64,000 nt of DNA, from contig JADKIR010000004.1 of assembly GCA_016722655.1 (NCBI GenBank), positions 868,001 to 932,000 of the forward strand. The letters run 5' to 3'. Numbering within the stretch: position 1 is the stretch's first letter; each line of letters starts with the position of its first letter. The position numbers and the translations under genes are program-made. The stretch comes from Cytophagaceae bacterium (GTDB taxonomy: Bacteria; Bacteroidota; Bacteroidia; Cytophagales; Spirosomataceae). Shown here piece by piece: positions 44,075-53,474 of this stretch. The notes below the pieces were generated by a model. The model ran no database searches. It was not told the origin of the DNA and saw only the letters and a list, made by a program, of their open reading frames with translations.

Positions 44075-44272
44075 TCAAATTATTCCACCAATTGCCGGAT
44101 CAGTGAAACTTTCTTTTCCCGTATCTACATGACCTGCGTACCGCACTTCAAATCCCTGAAATTCATCGGCTGTGACAGAAAAAACGGAGAAATTACTGTC
44201 TATTTTACAAAAACATAATGTGGAATGGAACTGTGTGATATCTTTTACTACTTGTTTTTTTGAAAATTCCAT
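44075..44272 (-). CDS. Small hypothetical protein
   Basis: 65 residues from the ATG at 44272. It is soluble and mostly beta-like, with one Cys pair (TLCFCKIDSNFSVFSV), and ends RYAGHVDTGKESFTDPAIGGII. The family was not recognised. It starts 14 bases after the nitrilase stop and ends seven bases before the DUF4180 start, so operon position is the main support. Confidence 0.5.
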   Translation of the reverse strand: MEFSKKQVVKDITQFHSTLCFCKIDSNFSVFSVTADEFQGFEVRYAGHVDTGKESFTDPAIGGII

Positions 44273-44286
44273 TAAGGTAAATAAAA

Positions 44287-45183
44287 TCAGCATTTGACCT
44301 TTCTAATCAAGATTTCTTCATTTTTTAAATTATAATCCAGCGTTTTATGGTCCTCATAATTCAGTACCCCTCCTTCTTCTCTTACTTTTTCCAGCAGTGA
44401 AAAATCAAACTCCTGGAAGTGCCAAAGCGGTTTTTGATGTTCTGAAACAGAAAAGATACCTTCCTCGGGTAAACCCAAATCGGGCGTAGAATAGGCCCCA
44501 CAATAGCCATAGTTATAATCGGCGGCAGGAGTCCAAAGTGCCTCACCGGTCGTCTGTGAAACCAAGGTGTAACATTGATTTTCCAATGCCCGTGCTCGTG
44601 CCCCTACATGTACACGGGTGGCTCCTCGGATGGTTTCGGTGCAGCTGGGATGCAGTATTAGTTGAGCCCCATTTTGTGCCAGATGATATGATCCGACAGC
44701 AAACTCACCATCGTAACAAATCTGAATCCCGAAACTCCCCTTTTCAGTTTCAAAAACTGTAAGAATTTTCTCTGAGGAGCTCACGCTCCATTCATTTTTT
44801 TCAAAAGGCGTCATAAAAAATTTATCCTGGTATCCCGCCAAACCTTTTGGGGTAAAGACCCATGCCCTGTTGATAATCTTGCTTGAAACCTCCAGCGGAA
44901 AACTCGGAGCAACTATCAAAACATCGTATTTCTTGGCCAATTCGGTGTACCAATTCTGAAAACCCTCCACTAAAATCTGCATTTCTCTAATCTGCCGGTA
45001 GGCATCGCTCTGTATTGCTTTTGGGAGCAAACTCACCAACTCTATGGACCCATATTCGGGAAAGACCAGCCAGTCGGCTTTTTTAGAGGCCGCCCTTTTC
45101 ACCCAACCTTCCACATATTCCTGCCAGGCTTCCCATGAGGTATGATAGGCAATTGGGTAAGCCGCCGCTGCTACTTTTGTCAT
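44287..45183 (-). CDS. Carbon-nitrogen hydrolase (nitrilase family)
   Basis: 298 residues from the ATG at 45183. The catalytic Glu is in WLVFPEYGSIELVSL, the Lys in the mid-region near DKFFMTPFEKNEW, and the nucleophile Cys in GIQICYDGEFAVGSYHLAQNGAQLILHPS. The start overlaps the stop of the GNAT gene by four bases. Elsewhere GNAT and nitrilase domains occur fused in one protein, in the same order. Omega-amidase-like or related amide hydrolysis is likely; the substrate is unknown. Confidence 0.9.
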   Translation of the reverse strand: MTKVAAAAYPIAYHTSWEAWQEYVEGWVKRAASKKADWLVFPEYGSIELVSLLPKAIQSDAYRQIREMQILVEGFQNWYTELAKKYDVLIVAPSFPLEVSSKIINRAWVFTPKGLAGYQDKFFMTPFEKNEWSVSSSEKILTVFETEKGSFGIQICYDGEFAVGSYHLAQNGAQLILHPSCTETIRGATRVHVGARARALENQCYTLVSQTTGEALWTPAADYNYGYCGAYSTPDLGLPEEGIFSVSEHQKPLWHFQEFDFSLLEKVREEGGVLNYEDHKTLDYNLKNEEILIRKVKC

Positions 45184-45764
45184 AATTTTTTCATCCAATA
45201 TACCATCGTCTTGGGGCTGGAAACCTGCTCGTCGATGTCTTGCCACTCAAACCAACTCTTCAAATTTTCCTGCTTTTCATAGCCTCTCTCCTTCCAAAAT
45301 TCATCCAATGGCACATAATCTTTTGGTCTTAAAGGGTGATTCTCAGGCCTAACGACGCCGCAAAAACATGTAAACTCAAATGTATTAAAAGAACGGGCAT
45401 GAGCCTCTCTTTCCTCAAAAAATCGCTTCCCAAGCCCTCTTCCCCGGTATTGGGGCAATAAAATGCTTTCACCAAAATAAAAAATATTTTCCTTGTTCAA
45501 GCCGGCTATATCAAAAGCCTCATGTACTTCTTCACTCTCATCCATCAAGGGAATACAGGTTGTAGCCCCCACCATTTTGCCATCCTCCCACACCGAAAAC
45601 AAAAACGATTTTTCCGAGGCCGTATATACTTTCAGATATTCCTTTTCATACTCCAGGCTGCCTTCATACAAATACGGAAACGCCCGAAACACCGCTATCC
45701 GAAGCCTCCCAAGCTCCTCTATCACACTTTCGATTTCTTTTCCTATGAATGTTTTAAAAATCAT
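45180..45764 (-). CDS. GNAT-family N-acetyltransferase
   Basis: 194 residues from the ATG at 45764. The acetyl-CoA-binding motif is in FGESILLPQYRGRGLGKRFFEERE, and earlier strands include FSVWEDGKMVGATTCIPL. It is the first gene of a compact operon with the nitrilase, an orphan protein and DUF4180. The four-base overlap with the nitrilase gene mirrors fused GNAT/nitrilase proteins known in other bacteria and implies that the two act on the same substrate. Confidence 0.88.
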   Translation of the reverse strand: MIFKTFIGKEIESVIEELGRLRIAVFRAFPYLYEGSLEYEKEYLKVYTASEKSFLFSVWEDGKMVGATTCIPLMDESEEVHEAFDIAGLNKENIFYFGESILLPQYRGRGLGKRFFEEREAHARSFNTFEFTCFCGVVRPENHPLRPKDYVPLDEFWKERGYEKQENLKSWFEWQDIDEQVSSPKTMVYWMKKL

Positions 45765-45834
45765 ATATTCAGGAGGTAGGCTATTGGCTGTAAGCCCATT
45801 CAATTAACACATTATCACATTAATAATTAGCACA

Positions 45835-46236
45835 TTACCCCAACACCATCTTCTCCCACAGCGGCAAATTGTAGTAGGTCGTCACCCTGCTGATTTTTCC
45901 ATCTTTCACATCCAGGAAAGCCCCCGCCGGAAGTACATATTTTTGACCGGTAGCCTCAGGCAGGCCTTCGTCGGAACTTTTATAAGTGCCATTGACTACA
46001 AACTCTACAGCCACTCTTTGGTCAGTAGGTTCAGCAAAAAACACCATTTCAGTCAGTGTCTCATCATAGCAACGATCCATGTGGGCCAAAAACTCCCTGA
46101 AAAGCTCCTTCCCCACTCTGCTGTCGCCCTGATTGGCATCATGCCGGATATCCTCACTCAGCAAGTCAAGCATGCCCTGCCAGTTTTTGTCATTAAAATT
46201 CTGATAATACGCTTTTACGATTTCTACTGAAGTCAT
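45835..46236 (-). CDS. SnoaL/NTF2-like protein
   Basis: 133 residues with the cone-shaped NTF2 fold pattern. It starts SVEIVKAYYQNFNDKNWQGMLDLLSEDIRHDANQGDSRVGKELFREFLAHMDRCYDE and then runs into strands VAVEFVVNGTYKSSDEGLP, YVLPAGAFLDVKDGKISRVTTYYNL. This is the nuclear-transport-factor-2/ketosteroid-isomerase-like superfamily. The ligand is unknown. Confidence 0.85.
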   Translation of the reverse strand: MTSVEIVKAYYQNFNDKNWQGMLDLLSEDIRHDANQGDSRVGKELFREFLAHMDRCYDETLTEMVFFAEPTDQRVAVEFVVNGTYKSSDEGLPEATGQKYVLPAGAFLDVKDGKISRVTTYYNLPLWEKMVLG

Positions 46237-46325
46237 TTGTTTTTATTTTTTAAATCAATAATTCCCATAAAGGAAGTAATTCATAAATATTGCAGATTAA
46301 AAAAATAAACCTAAACCCAACCCAA

Positions 46326-48032
46326 TTAAAATTGAATTTTCCAAATCCCAGTAGCTATTTTGCTTAAATGTTCTTGCCTTGCTTTTACACTCTTGGGATT
46401 CCATGAATTATAATCAATAGTATTAGTAATCTGATATTTACTTGAAGAAAACACTTCCTTTTTTTCTTCAAATCCTTTATCTGAAGCGTCTTTATTGTTT
46501 TTTGACATTTCTAATAACGTCAAATTTCCTAAAAGGTAAACATTTTTATAAAATTCATCTTCGCTAAATTCTTCTTGCCATGCTTCTGAATAACTTTCTG
46601 GAAGAATATGCTCAATTGTACCATTATCCAATTCAAAATCAAAGTTATGCCCTCCCGAAATTTGACTTTCAAGTTTATATAAGATGTATCTTAAGATTTT
46701 TTTTTCAGTTGAGTTATTTGTAATAAACTGTTTAAATGAAAAATTATATCTAAAATTTTCATCATCTACATAAATTGCTTTCAAATCATTCAGAACACTT
46801 TTCAAATTTGGATTTTCGGAAAAGTAAAGATTTATCGAGGCTTTACTATAAACTTTTTCCATTTCATTCGTTTGCAATTTTGATATTACACTATATCTAA
46901 ATGAAATTGTTACAATTGAATTAATGAGTCGCTTTACTGATGATTCGTCAAATTTTTTCAGAGCAACCATCAAAAGAGGCTTCCATTGTGTAACTTTAAA
47001 AGCCTTAAGGATAGTTATATTACTTTTGTTTTCTTTATCCAAACTCCATAATTCGTCATCTGGAGAACTAAGGGCAACATAATAATACGCATTAGACTCA
47101 AGCTCTTCCAATAATTTGAACACATCCTCTCCACTTCTTACAAAACTTTTTATTTCTTTAAATAAATATTCTTTTGTAATTTGTTTTCTAGTTCCTAAAA
47201 GAAAATACCTTAGAAAATTGGGGAATTCTTTTAATCCAATTGTGTCAATTATTTTTTTCCATTGATGCTTTATTTGTTTTAAATCTGAGTTACTTTTCGC
47301 AACTAATGAAAAAAGATAATTTTTCAATAAATCTGTTGAAGTAAGTTCCACTCCACGAGAATTTAAAGTTTCGAAGACAGTATATGCATTTAATTCATCC
47401 TTTACTGTGATTTGGATAAACATCATCAATTCACCAGCGATATTATTGATAAAGGACGCCAATTTCGACCCATCTTCATCTTTAAATTTATTCTTAATTT
47501 TTTCTTGAAAAAATAAATAACCTTCCCAAAGTAGTTTTTCAGAGTCTGACAATTTTTTTACATTTATAGGCTCTTTGAATGCAATTAATCTTGTCTGGAA
47601 AAAACCATCATTATTTTCATTTAAAAACAATTTACTTGAATATGTTAAAGAACTCGGATCCTTTTGTCCAATATATTGACGCATTAGAATTTCCTTTCTT
47701 TCAAAATTTTCGTCAACATTATTTTTTCCGTTTTCCGCAATTTTACTTATGGCATCGATTACGGCTAATGTTAATAAGGACAAAGTGGTAAATCTTTGTT
47801 GCCCATCTATTATAGAAAATTCTTTCCCATTTGAACTCTGAAGCACAACTGATCCCATGTAGTGCGGGCTATTGTTCTTTTCAGCGATTTCAATATCATT
47901 CCATAAATCTTCCCAATTGTCTAATTCCCAAGAATAATCTCTTTGAAATTGAGGAACTTTATAAATTTTACCATTTCCTAAAATGTCATTGAAGGATACG
48001 GTTTTAGTATCTAATAAATGTCCTGTTCCCAT
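46326..48032 (-). CDS. DUF262/DUF1524 protein (GmrSD-like, type IV restriction family)
   Basis: 568 residues. The N-terminal DUF262 (ParB-like nuclease fold) has YKVPQFQRDYSWELDNWEDLWNDI and FSIIDGQQRFTTLSLLTLAVIDA, with the DGQQR motif near residue 75. The C-terminal DUF1524 HNH-type nuclease has GTIEHILPES and NVYLLGNLTLL followed by N. GmrSD enzymes use nucleotide hydrolysis to cut modified phage DNA. It is a single gene with no methylase or helicase partner. Its very AT-rich composition suggests acquisition. Confidence 0.88.
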   Translation of the reverse strand: MGTGHLLDTKTVSFNDILGNGKIYKVPQFQRDYSWELDNWEDLWNDIEIAEKNNSPHYMGSVVLQSSNGKEFSIIDGQQRFTTLSLLTLAVIDAISKIAENGKNNVDENFERKEILMRQYIGQKDPSSLTYSSKLFLNENNDGFFQTRLIAFKEPINVKKLSDSEKLLWEGYLFFQEKIKNKFKDEDGSKLASFINNIAGELMMFIQITVKDELNAYTVFETLNSRGVELTSTDLLKNYLFSLVAKSNSDLKQIKHQWKKIIDTIGLKEFPNFLRYFLLGTRKQITKEYLFKEIKSFVRSGEDVFKLLEELESNAYYYVALSSPDDELWSLDKENKSNITILKAFKVTQWKPLLMVALKKFDESSVKRLINSIVTISFRYSVISKLQTNEMEKVYSKASINLYFSENPNLKSVLNDLKAIYVDDENFRYNFSFKQFITNNSTEKKILRYILYKLESQISGGHNFDFELDNGTIEHILPESYSEAWQEEFSEDEFYKNVYLLGNLTLLEMSKNNKDASDKGFEEKKEVFSSSKYQITNTIDYNSWNPKSVKARQEHLSKIATGIWKIQF

Positions 48033-48067
48033 TTGGTTTTTTTAATTTCAAAAATAACAATTTCTCT

Positions 48068-49612
48068 TCACCCCGCCCAACTTTCTCTGTCCAGACTTCT
48101 GTATTGGATCGCTTCCGCAAGGTGCTCGATTCTGATTTCTTCGGTACCGGCCAGGTCGGCGATGGTGCGGGAAACCTTCAAAATGCGGTCATAAGCCCGT
48201 GCTGAAAGCCCCAGCCTTTCCATGGCTTTTTTGAGCAAAGCACGTCCGGCATCTCCAATTTCACAGATATTTTTTACCATTTCGGCAGGCATCATGGCAT
48301 TGGAATGTATCTCCGGGAATTCCTTGAACCTATCAATCTGTATCTCTCTGGCTTTTACTACTCTTTCTCTTATTTCTCCGGATGATTCATTTTTTCGGGT
48401 GCTGGATATCTCATCAAAGCTCACCGGAGTCACCTCTACGTGCAGGTCAATGCGGTCGAGCAAGGGTCCCGAGATCTTATTCAGATATTTTTCTACCGCT
48501 CCGGGCGGACAAGTACAGTCTTTCTCCGGGTGATTATAATACCCACATGGACAGGGGTTCATACTCGCTATCAACATAAAACTACTTGGAAACTCCACCG
48601 CCAAACGCGTTCTGGATATCACCACTTTCCGCTCTTCCAGCGGTTGTCGCATCACTTCCAGCACGGTACGTTTAAATTCGGGCAATTCATCAAGGAAAAG
48701 CACCCCATTATGTGCCAACGAAATCTCGCCCGGCTGAGGAAAACTACCACCACCCACCAATGCCGCATCAGAAATGGTATGATGGGGATTTCGAAATGGC
48801 CTGCGGGCAATCAAAGAAGAATTGGTATCCAGCTTTCCTGCAACGGAATGTATCTTGGTGGTTTCGAGAGCCTCCGAAAGCGTCAAAGGTGGCAAAATAG
48901 AAGGCAGCCGTTTTGCAAGCATGGTTTTACCGGCACCGGGAGGGCCAATCATGATGGCATTATGCCCACCGGCAGCGGCAATCTCCAGTGCCCGTTTGAT
49001 ATTTTCCTGGCCTTGCACATGCGAAAAATCGGCCTCGTATTCGTTGAGGGTGTGATAAAATATGTCGCGGGTATCGGTAACCAACGGTTTAATGTCAATT
49101 TCGCCGGTCAAAAAATCAACTGCTTCCTGCAAGGTTTCTACGCCAATCACATCCAGATTATTGACGATTGAAGCCTCCAATGCATTTTCTTTGGGTAAAA
49201 TAAATCCTTTCAGTTTATTGGTCCGGGCTTCTATCGCAATAGGAAGTACCCCTTTGATAGGTCTGAGTTTTCCGTCCAAAGCCAACTCACCCAAAATCAC
49301 ATATTCTTTGATTTCCTTTTCATAAATCAGGTTTCCACCTGATGAAAGCAGACAAATCGCAATGGGTAAATCATAGGCCGAACCTTCTTTTCTGATATCT
49401 GCCGGGGCCAGATTCACAATCGTTTTGTAGCGTGAAACTTCATAACCGCCATTTTTCAGAGCGGCATCAATTCTTTGCAGACTTTCTCTTACGGCATTGT
49501 CGGGCAGCCCGACCACACTCAGACCAAAACCGCCTTTCAAAACACTCACTTCAACTGTAATGAGCGTGGCACTCACCCCATAAACTGCGGCACCATTTGT
49601 AGTGGATAACAT
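48068..49612 (-). CDS. YifB/ComM-family AAA+ Mg-chelatase-like ATPase
   Basis: 514 residues. An N-terminal Lon-like domain (about 1-165; GLSVVGLPDNAVRESLQRIDAAL) precedes an AAA+ Mg-chelatase domain with Walker A GPPGAGKTML and Walker B VLFLDELPEF. A zinc-like insert NPCPCGYYNHPEKDCTCP is typical of YifB. ComM is a branch-migration helicase that extends D-loops in natural transformation. Full length and no visible damage. Confidence 0.95.
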   Translation of the reverse strand: MLSTTNGAAVYGVSATLITVEVSVLKGGFGLSVVGLPDNAVRESLQRIDAALKNGGYEVSRYKTIVNLAPADIRKEGSAYDLPIAICLLSSGGNLIYEKEIKEYVILGELALDGKLRPIKGVLPIAIEARTNKLKGFILPKENALEASIVNNLDVIGVETLQEAVDFLTGEIDIKPLVTDTRDIFYHTLNEYEADFSHVQGQENIKRALEIAAAGGHNAIMIGPPGAGKTMLAKRLPSILPPLTLSEALETTKIHSVAGKLDTNSSLIARRPFRNPHHTISDAALVGGGSFPQPGEISLAHNGVLFLDELPEFKRTVLEVMRQPLEERKVVISRTRLAVEFPSSFMLIASMNPCPCGYYNHPEKDCTCPPGAVEKYLNKISGPLLDRIDLHVEVTPVSFDEISSTRKNESSGEIRERVVKAREIQIDRFKEFPEIHSNAMMPAEMVKNICEIGDAGRALLKKAMERLGLSARAYDRILKVSRTIADLAGTEEIRIEHLAEAIQYRSLDRESWAG

Positions 49613-49630
49613 ATCAATTTTAAATTTTTA

Positions 49631-51106
49631 TTATTCTTCCCAATGCCAGTCCTTGCCTATGACCAGCTCTTTTTTAAGGTCTTGTTTGATCAGAAAATCC
49701 CTGGTTTCTTCACTGTTACGAAACTTCACCGGCAACTCATCCATATTGGCCAGTGCATAGAGCATCATGGCCGTAAACCTCACATTGTTGTTAATCTGAT
49801 CTTTGTCTATGAGGTCTATTCGGTCACAATTGGCATGGTAGCAACCATAAGCTTTCACCGGAAAACTACCCGATGGATTACACACCGGAACCCCTTTCAA
49901 CATAAACGGCTGATGGTCGCTGTGCAATCCTGCCCGGTTATGATTCATGTTTTTGTAAGAGGCATCTATTTTTTGAATATAGGCTCCCAGTTCTTCCAGT
50001 TTTAAATTTAGGGCATCATTTCCCGAAGCATTAAAACCCATTGTATTATTTACCATATCAAGGTTCATCATCAATTTAACATTATTGATTTCACCGGTTT
50101 CAACATATTTGTTGGCCATCGATTTTGAGCCCAAAAGTCCCTGCTCTTCGCCCATAAACATCACAAATTCTATTGAGCGTTTGGTTTTCAATTTCAATGC
50201 TTTAAAAACTCTTGCAATATCAAGTACCGAAAACGACCCTATTCCGTTGTCCATAGCACCTGTGGCCAGGTCCCAGGAGTCAAGGTGACCACCAATTACG
50301 ATTTTTTCTGTTTTTAGTTTTTTAGAAGACCCCAAATGGGTAGCCACTACGTTTCTGGCATTGATAGGCCTGCTGTAATTTAGCATGTCAATTACGGCCA
50401 AAATATTGTGCTCATCTTTTATCCACCTTCTCATACTTTTTCCTGTCTCTTTCGAAACACATACGGCAGGAATCGGAATAAGGTCACCAGTAACTGAGGC
50501 CGTTCCGGTAAGCAAAACCTCACCGTCAACCGAATTGGCTATGATTACTCCCACCGCACCAAATTTTATGGCCAGAGCCGTTTTTTCTGAACGGTGCAGA
50601 TTTTTTTGTCCTTTATTTACTTCTTTCTGAATATTTATATTCATTAAGGCCACTTTCCCATTTAATTCTCCCTTTACTTTTTCAAAATCAGACTCAAGGC
50701 CATCACCACAATCCACAATTTTGGCCGTAATATGGGATGAGACCGGCGAATGAGCCAGAGCTACCACCGGAAAATCAACAAAATTGTCGCTTTCTTCGGG
50801 TACTAAGGAAAGACTCACGGTATCTCGTGACCATGAATCCACTTGAAATGGCATGTATCTGGTGCTGGCATACCCATATTTCTTTAAAAGATTAAAGGCA
50901 TATTCTTCAGCTTTTTTCCCATTGCTACTCCCGGTTAGCCTGTGGCCAATGGTATTTGTGGCATATTTTAGGGTTTCATAAGATTGCCCATTTTCTAATA
51001 CGTCTTTATTTATTCTAAAAAAAGTATTTAACATTTCATCTTTTTCAGGTGAAAATGCCGTTATTACCAATACAATTGCGAAAATTAATATTCTTAATTT
51101 ACTCAT
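49631..51106 (-). CDS. Secreted M28-family aminopeptidase with PA domain
   Basis: 491 residues with an N-terminal hydrophobic leader. A PA insert is at about 130-240 (GVIIANSVDGEVLLTGT). The M28 domain has metal ligands in VIGGHLDSWDLATGAMDNGIGSFSV and the catalytic Glu in FVMFMGEEQGLLGS, with later LNLDMVNN and LHSDHQPFM. It removes amino-terminal residues using two zinc ions. It lies 18 bases from yifB in the same direction and is divergent from oligopeptidase B. Confidence 0.93.
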   Translation of the reverse strand: MSKLRILIFAIVLVITAFSPEKDEMLNTFFRINKDVLENGQSYETLKYATNTIGHRLTGSSNGKKAEEYAFNLLKKYGYASTRYMPFQVDSWSRDTVSLSLVPEESDNFVDFPVVALAHSPVSSHITAKIVDCGDGLESDFEKVKGELNGKVALMNINIQKEVNKGQKNLHRSEKTALAIKFGAVGVIIANSVDGEVLLTGTASVTGDLIPIPAVCVSKETGKSMRRWIKDEHNILAVIDMLNYSRPINARNVVATHLGSSKKLKTEKIVIGGHLDSWDLATGAMDNGIGSFSVLDIARVFKALKLKTKRSIEFVMFMGEEQGLLGSKSMANKYVETGEINNVKLMMNLDMVNNTMGFNASGNDALNLKLEELGAYIQKIDASYKNMNHNRAGLHSDHQPFMLKGVPVCNPSGSFPVKAYGCYHANCDRIDLIDKDQINNNVRFTAMMLYALANMDELPVKFRNSEETRDFLIKQDLKKELVIGKDWHWEE

Positions 51107-51209
51107 TTAGGGTTTGATGTGAGTTTTATTTAGTAAATATTCAATTTTAAAAGTGTAAAAATAAAATTTCTTAGGTTTTTTTTTATTCAATTCTCAATTA
51201 CTTATCTGT

Positions 51210-53339
51210 ATGAAAAAAATTATACTGCTACTTTTGCATTTTACAGTAACCAATTTCTCAATGGCTCAAAAAATATCCAATAAAGGAATAACTGCCCCGG
51301 TGGCAACAAAAATACCTCATATTATCACAACACATAACCACTCCCGTACCGACAATTATTATTGGTTAAACCAAAGAGAGGATCCTGAGGTAATAAAATA
51401 TCTCACTGCCGAAAACCAATACCTTGAAGACGTAATGAAGCCCATTTCAGCTCAGAAGGATGCTCTTTTTGAAGAAATGAAAGGCCGAATCAAAGAAAAA
51501 GATGAATCGGTTCCATATAAAGACGGCAGTTATTTTTATTATTCAAAATATGTTGAGGGAGGAGAATATCCCGTTTTTTGCAGAAAAAAAAGTAACCTTG
51601 ATGCAGCCGAGGAAATAATTTTGGATGGCAATTTGTTGGGCCAGGGTAAAGAATATTTTCAGATTGGCGGTTTTGAAATATCTGACAATGAAGAGATTAT
51701 GGCTTATGGGATAGATACTATCAGCCGCAGAAACTATGACCTGATTTTTAAAAATCTTAAAACTGGCGAACTTTACCCCGAAACAATAAAAAATACAGAA
51801 GGGGGCAGCTATGCCTGGGGTGCCGACAATAAAACTATTTTTTATATCATCAGAGACCAGCAAACGCTCCTGGGAAACAAAATTTTCCGGCATATTTTAG
51901 GCACAGACCCCGGTTCTGACCAATTGGTTTATGAAGAAAAAGACAATCAGTTTTATACTGGTTTGTACCGGATGAAATCAAAAAAATACGTGGCAATTAT
52001 CTCGGAGCAAAACGGCGTAGCTACTGAATATCAGCTATTAGAAGCATCTAAGCCTATGGGCAATTTCAAGACATTTTTGCCAAGAAAAAATGGCCATGAG
52101 TATTATGTTGAACATTTTGAAAATAGATTTTTTGTAAAAACTAACCTCAACAAAGCCATTAATTTTAAATTGGTTGAAGTAGATGAAAAAAACGCGGCAA
52201 ATACTAAATTTTGGAAAGAAAAAATTGCCCATCGAAAAGATGTCTTACTAGAAGGCTTAGAAGTATTCAAAAACCATCTGGTGATTCAGGAAAGAAAAGA
52301 AGGCTTGATTAAACTCAGAATAATTAATCAAAAAAATAATTCCGAACATTATGTTGATTTTGGAGAGCCAACCTATGATGCTTACATAGGAACCAATCCC
52401 GACTTTAATACCGAATTGCTTCGATTTGGATACAATTCACTCACTACTCCCTCCTCGACATTTGATTATAACATGGATAATCAGGAAAAAACTTTGAAAA
52501 AAGAACAGGAGATTTTGGGAGGTTTCGACAAAAACAATTATAAATCAGAAAGGTTGTACATCAAATCACGGGATGGAGTTAATATTCCGGTTTCGCTGGT
52601 TTATCATAAAAATACTAAAATTGATGGCACTCCACCACTTCTTCAATATTCTTATGGTTCTTATGGATATACTACCGATGCATCGTTTAGCTCTAGTCGG
52701 TTAAGCTTACTGGATCGTGGTTTTATTTTTGCCATTAGCCATATTAGGGGTGGACAGGAAATGGGTCGTCAATGGTACGAGGATGGTAAAATGTTTAAAA
52801 AAATCAATACTTTTAATGATTTTGTAGATTGTTCAAGAGGCTTGATTGAAAAAAAATATACGAGCACAGATGGTCTTTTTGCAATGGGCGGCAGTGCAGG
52901 CGGCTTACTTATGGGAGCCATCATAAATCAGGCTCCGAAACTTTACAAAGGTGTAGTTGCCGCAGTGCCTTTTGTTGATGTAGTAACCACTATGCTAGAT
53001 GAGTCAATTCCACTGACTACAGGTGAATTTGAAGAATGGGGCAATCCGAAAAATAAAGATTCTTACGAATACATGCTATCATATTCACCTTATGATCAGG
53101 TAGAAAGGAAAAATTACCCTAACCTTTTAGTGACCGCAGGGCTACACGACAGTCAGGTACAATATTGGGAGCCGGCAAAATGGGTTGCGAAATTGAGAGA
53201 TTATAAAACAGATAAAAATATTTTGATTTTACATACAAATATGAGTGCCGGTCATGGTGGTGCATCTGGCAGATTTTCAGCGTTAAAAGAAACCGCATTA
53301 AATTTCAGTTTCATATTGGAATTGGCTAAAAAATTGTAG
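51210..53339 (+). CDS. Oligopeptidase B-type S9A peptidase
   Basis: 709 residues with a signal-like N-terminus (MKKIILLLLHFTVTNFSMAQ). The opening HNHSRTDNYYWLNQREDPEVIKYLTAENQYLEDVMKP is the family signature, followed by a beta-propeller. The hydrolase domain has the nucleophile in MGGSAGGLLMG near residue 560, the Asp in AGLHDSQVQYWEP and the His in SAGHGGASGRF. It cleaves short peptides, usually after Arg or Lys. Export is inferred from the leader. Confidence 0.94.
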   Translation: MKKIILLLLHFTVTNFSMAQKISNKGITAPVATKIPHIITTHNHSRTDNYYWLNQREDPEVIKYLTAENQYLEDVMKPISAQKDALFEEMKGRIKEKDESVPYKDGSYFYYSKYVEGGEYPVFCRKKSNLDAAEEIILDGNLLGQGKEYFQIGGFEISDNEEIMAYGIDTISRRNYDLIFKNLKTGELYPETIKNTEGGSYAWGADNKTIFYIIRDQQTLLGNKIFRHILGTDPGSDQLVYEEKDNQFYTGLYRMKSKKYVAIISEQNGVATEYQLLEASKPMGNFKTFLPRKNGHEYYVEHFENRFFVKTNLNKAINFKLVEVDEKNAANTKFWKEKIAHRKDVLLEGLEVFKNHLVIQERKEGLIKLRIINQKNNSEHYVDFGEPTYDAYIGTNPDFNTELLRFGYNSLTTPSSTFDYNMDNQEKTLKKEQEILGGFDKNNYKSERLYIKSRDGVNIPVSLVYHKNTKIDGTPPLLQYSYGSYGYTTDASFSSSRLSLLDRGFIFAISHIRGGQEMGRQWYEDGKMFKKINTFNDFVDCSRGLIEKKYTSTDGLFAMGGSAGGLLMGAIINQAPKLYKGVVAAVPFVDVVTTMLDESIPLTTGEFEEWGNPKNKDSYEYMLSYSPYDQVERKNYPNLLVTAGLHDSQVQYWEPAKWVAKLRDYKTDKNILILHTNMSAGHGGASGRFSALKETALNFSFILELAKKL

Positions 53340-53374
53340 TATAAGATTAAATTTCGCTTAAATTGTTTTAAATT

Positions 53375-53396
53375 TATGCTAAATAGCATATTTTTG
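53375..53396 (+). promoter_or_regulatory. Promoter with inverted repeat for the OmpA-like gene
   Basis: A perfect inverted repeat TATGCT-AAAT-AGCATA (53375-53390) abuts and overlaps a TATTTTTG -7 box (53389-53396). A second box, TAAATTTG, is at 53414-53421. Either could start the transcript of the TSP3/OmpA-like gene. Confidence 0.5.
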
Positions 53397-53423
53397 TCTC
53401 TATATACGTGCAATAAATTTGTC

Positions 53424-53446
53424 AATTACGAATTTTTTTCGTAATT
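53424..53446 (+). promoter_or_regulatory. 5' leader hairpin
   Basis: A 9-bp perfect stem AATTACGAA/TTCGTAATT with a T5 loop lies in the leader of the gene starting at 53475. A role in mRNA stability or regulation is possible but unproven. Confidence 0.45.
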
Positions 53447-53474
53447 TCATTAAGTAAATTAATCATTCAATAAA

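Noticed and set aside
48440..49171. 243-codon open frame on the plus strand
   Set aside because: Fully antisense to the conserved yifB/comM gene, with no recognisable motif.
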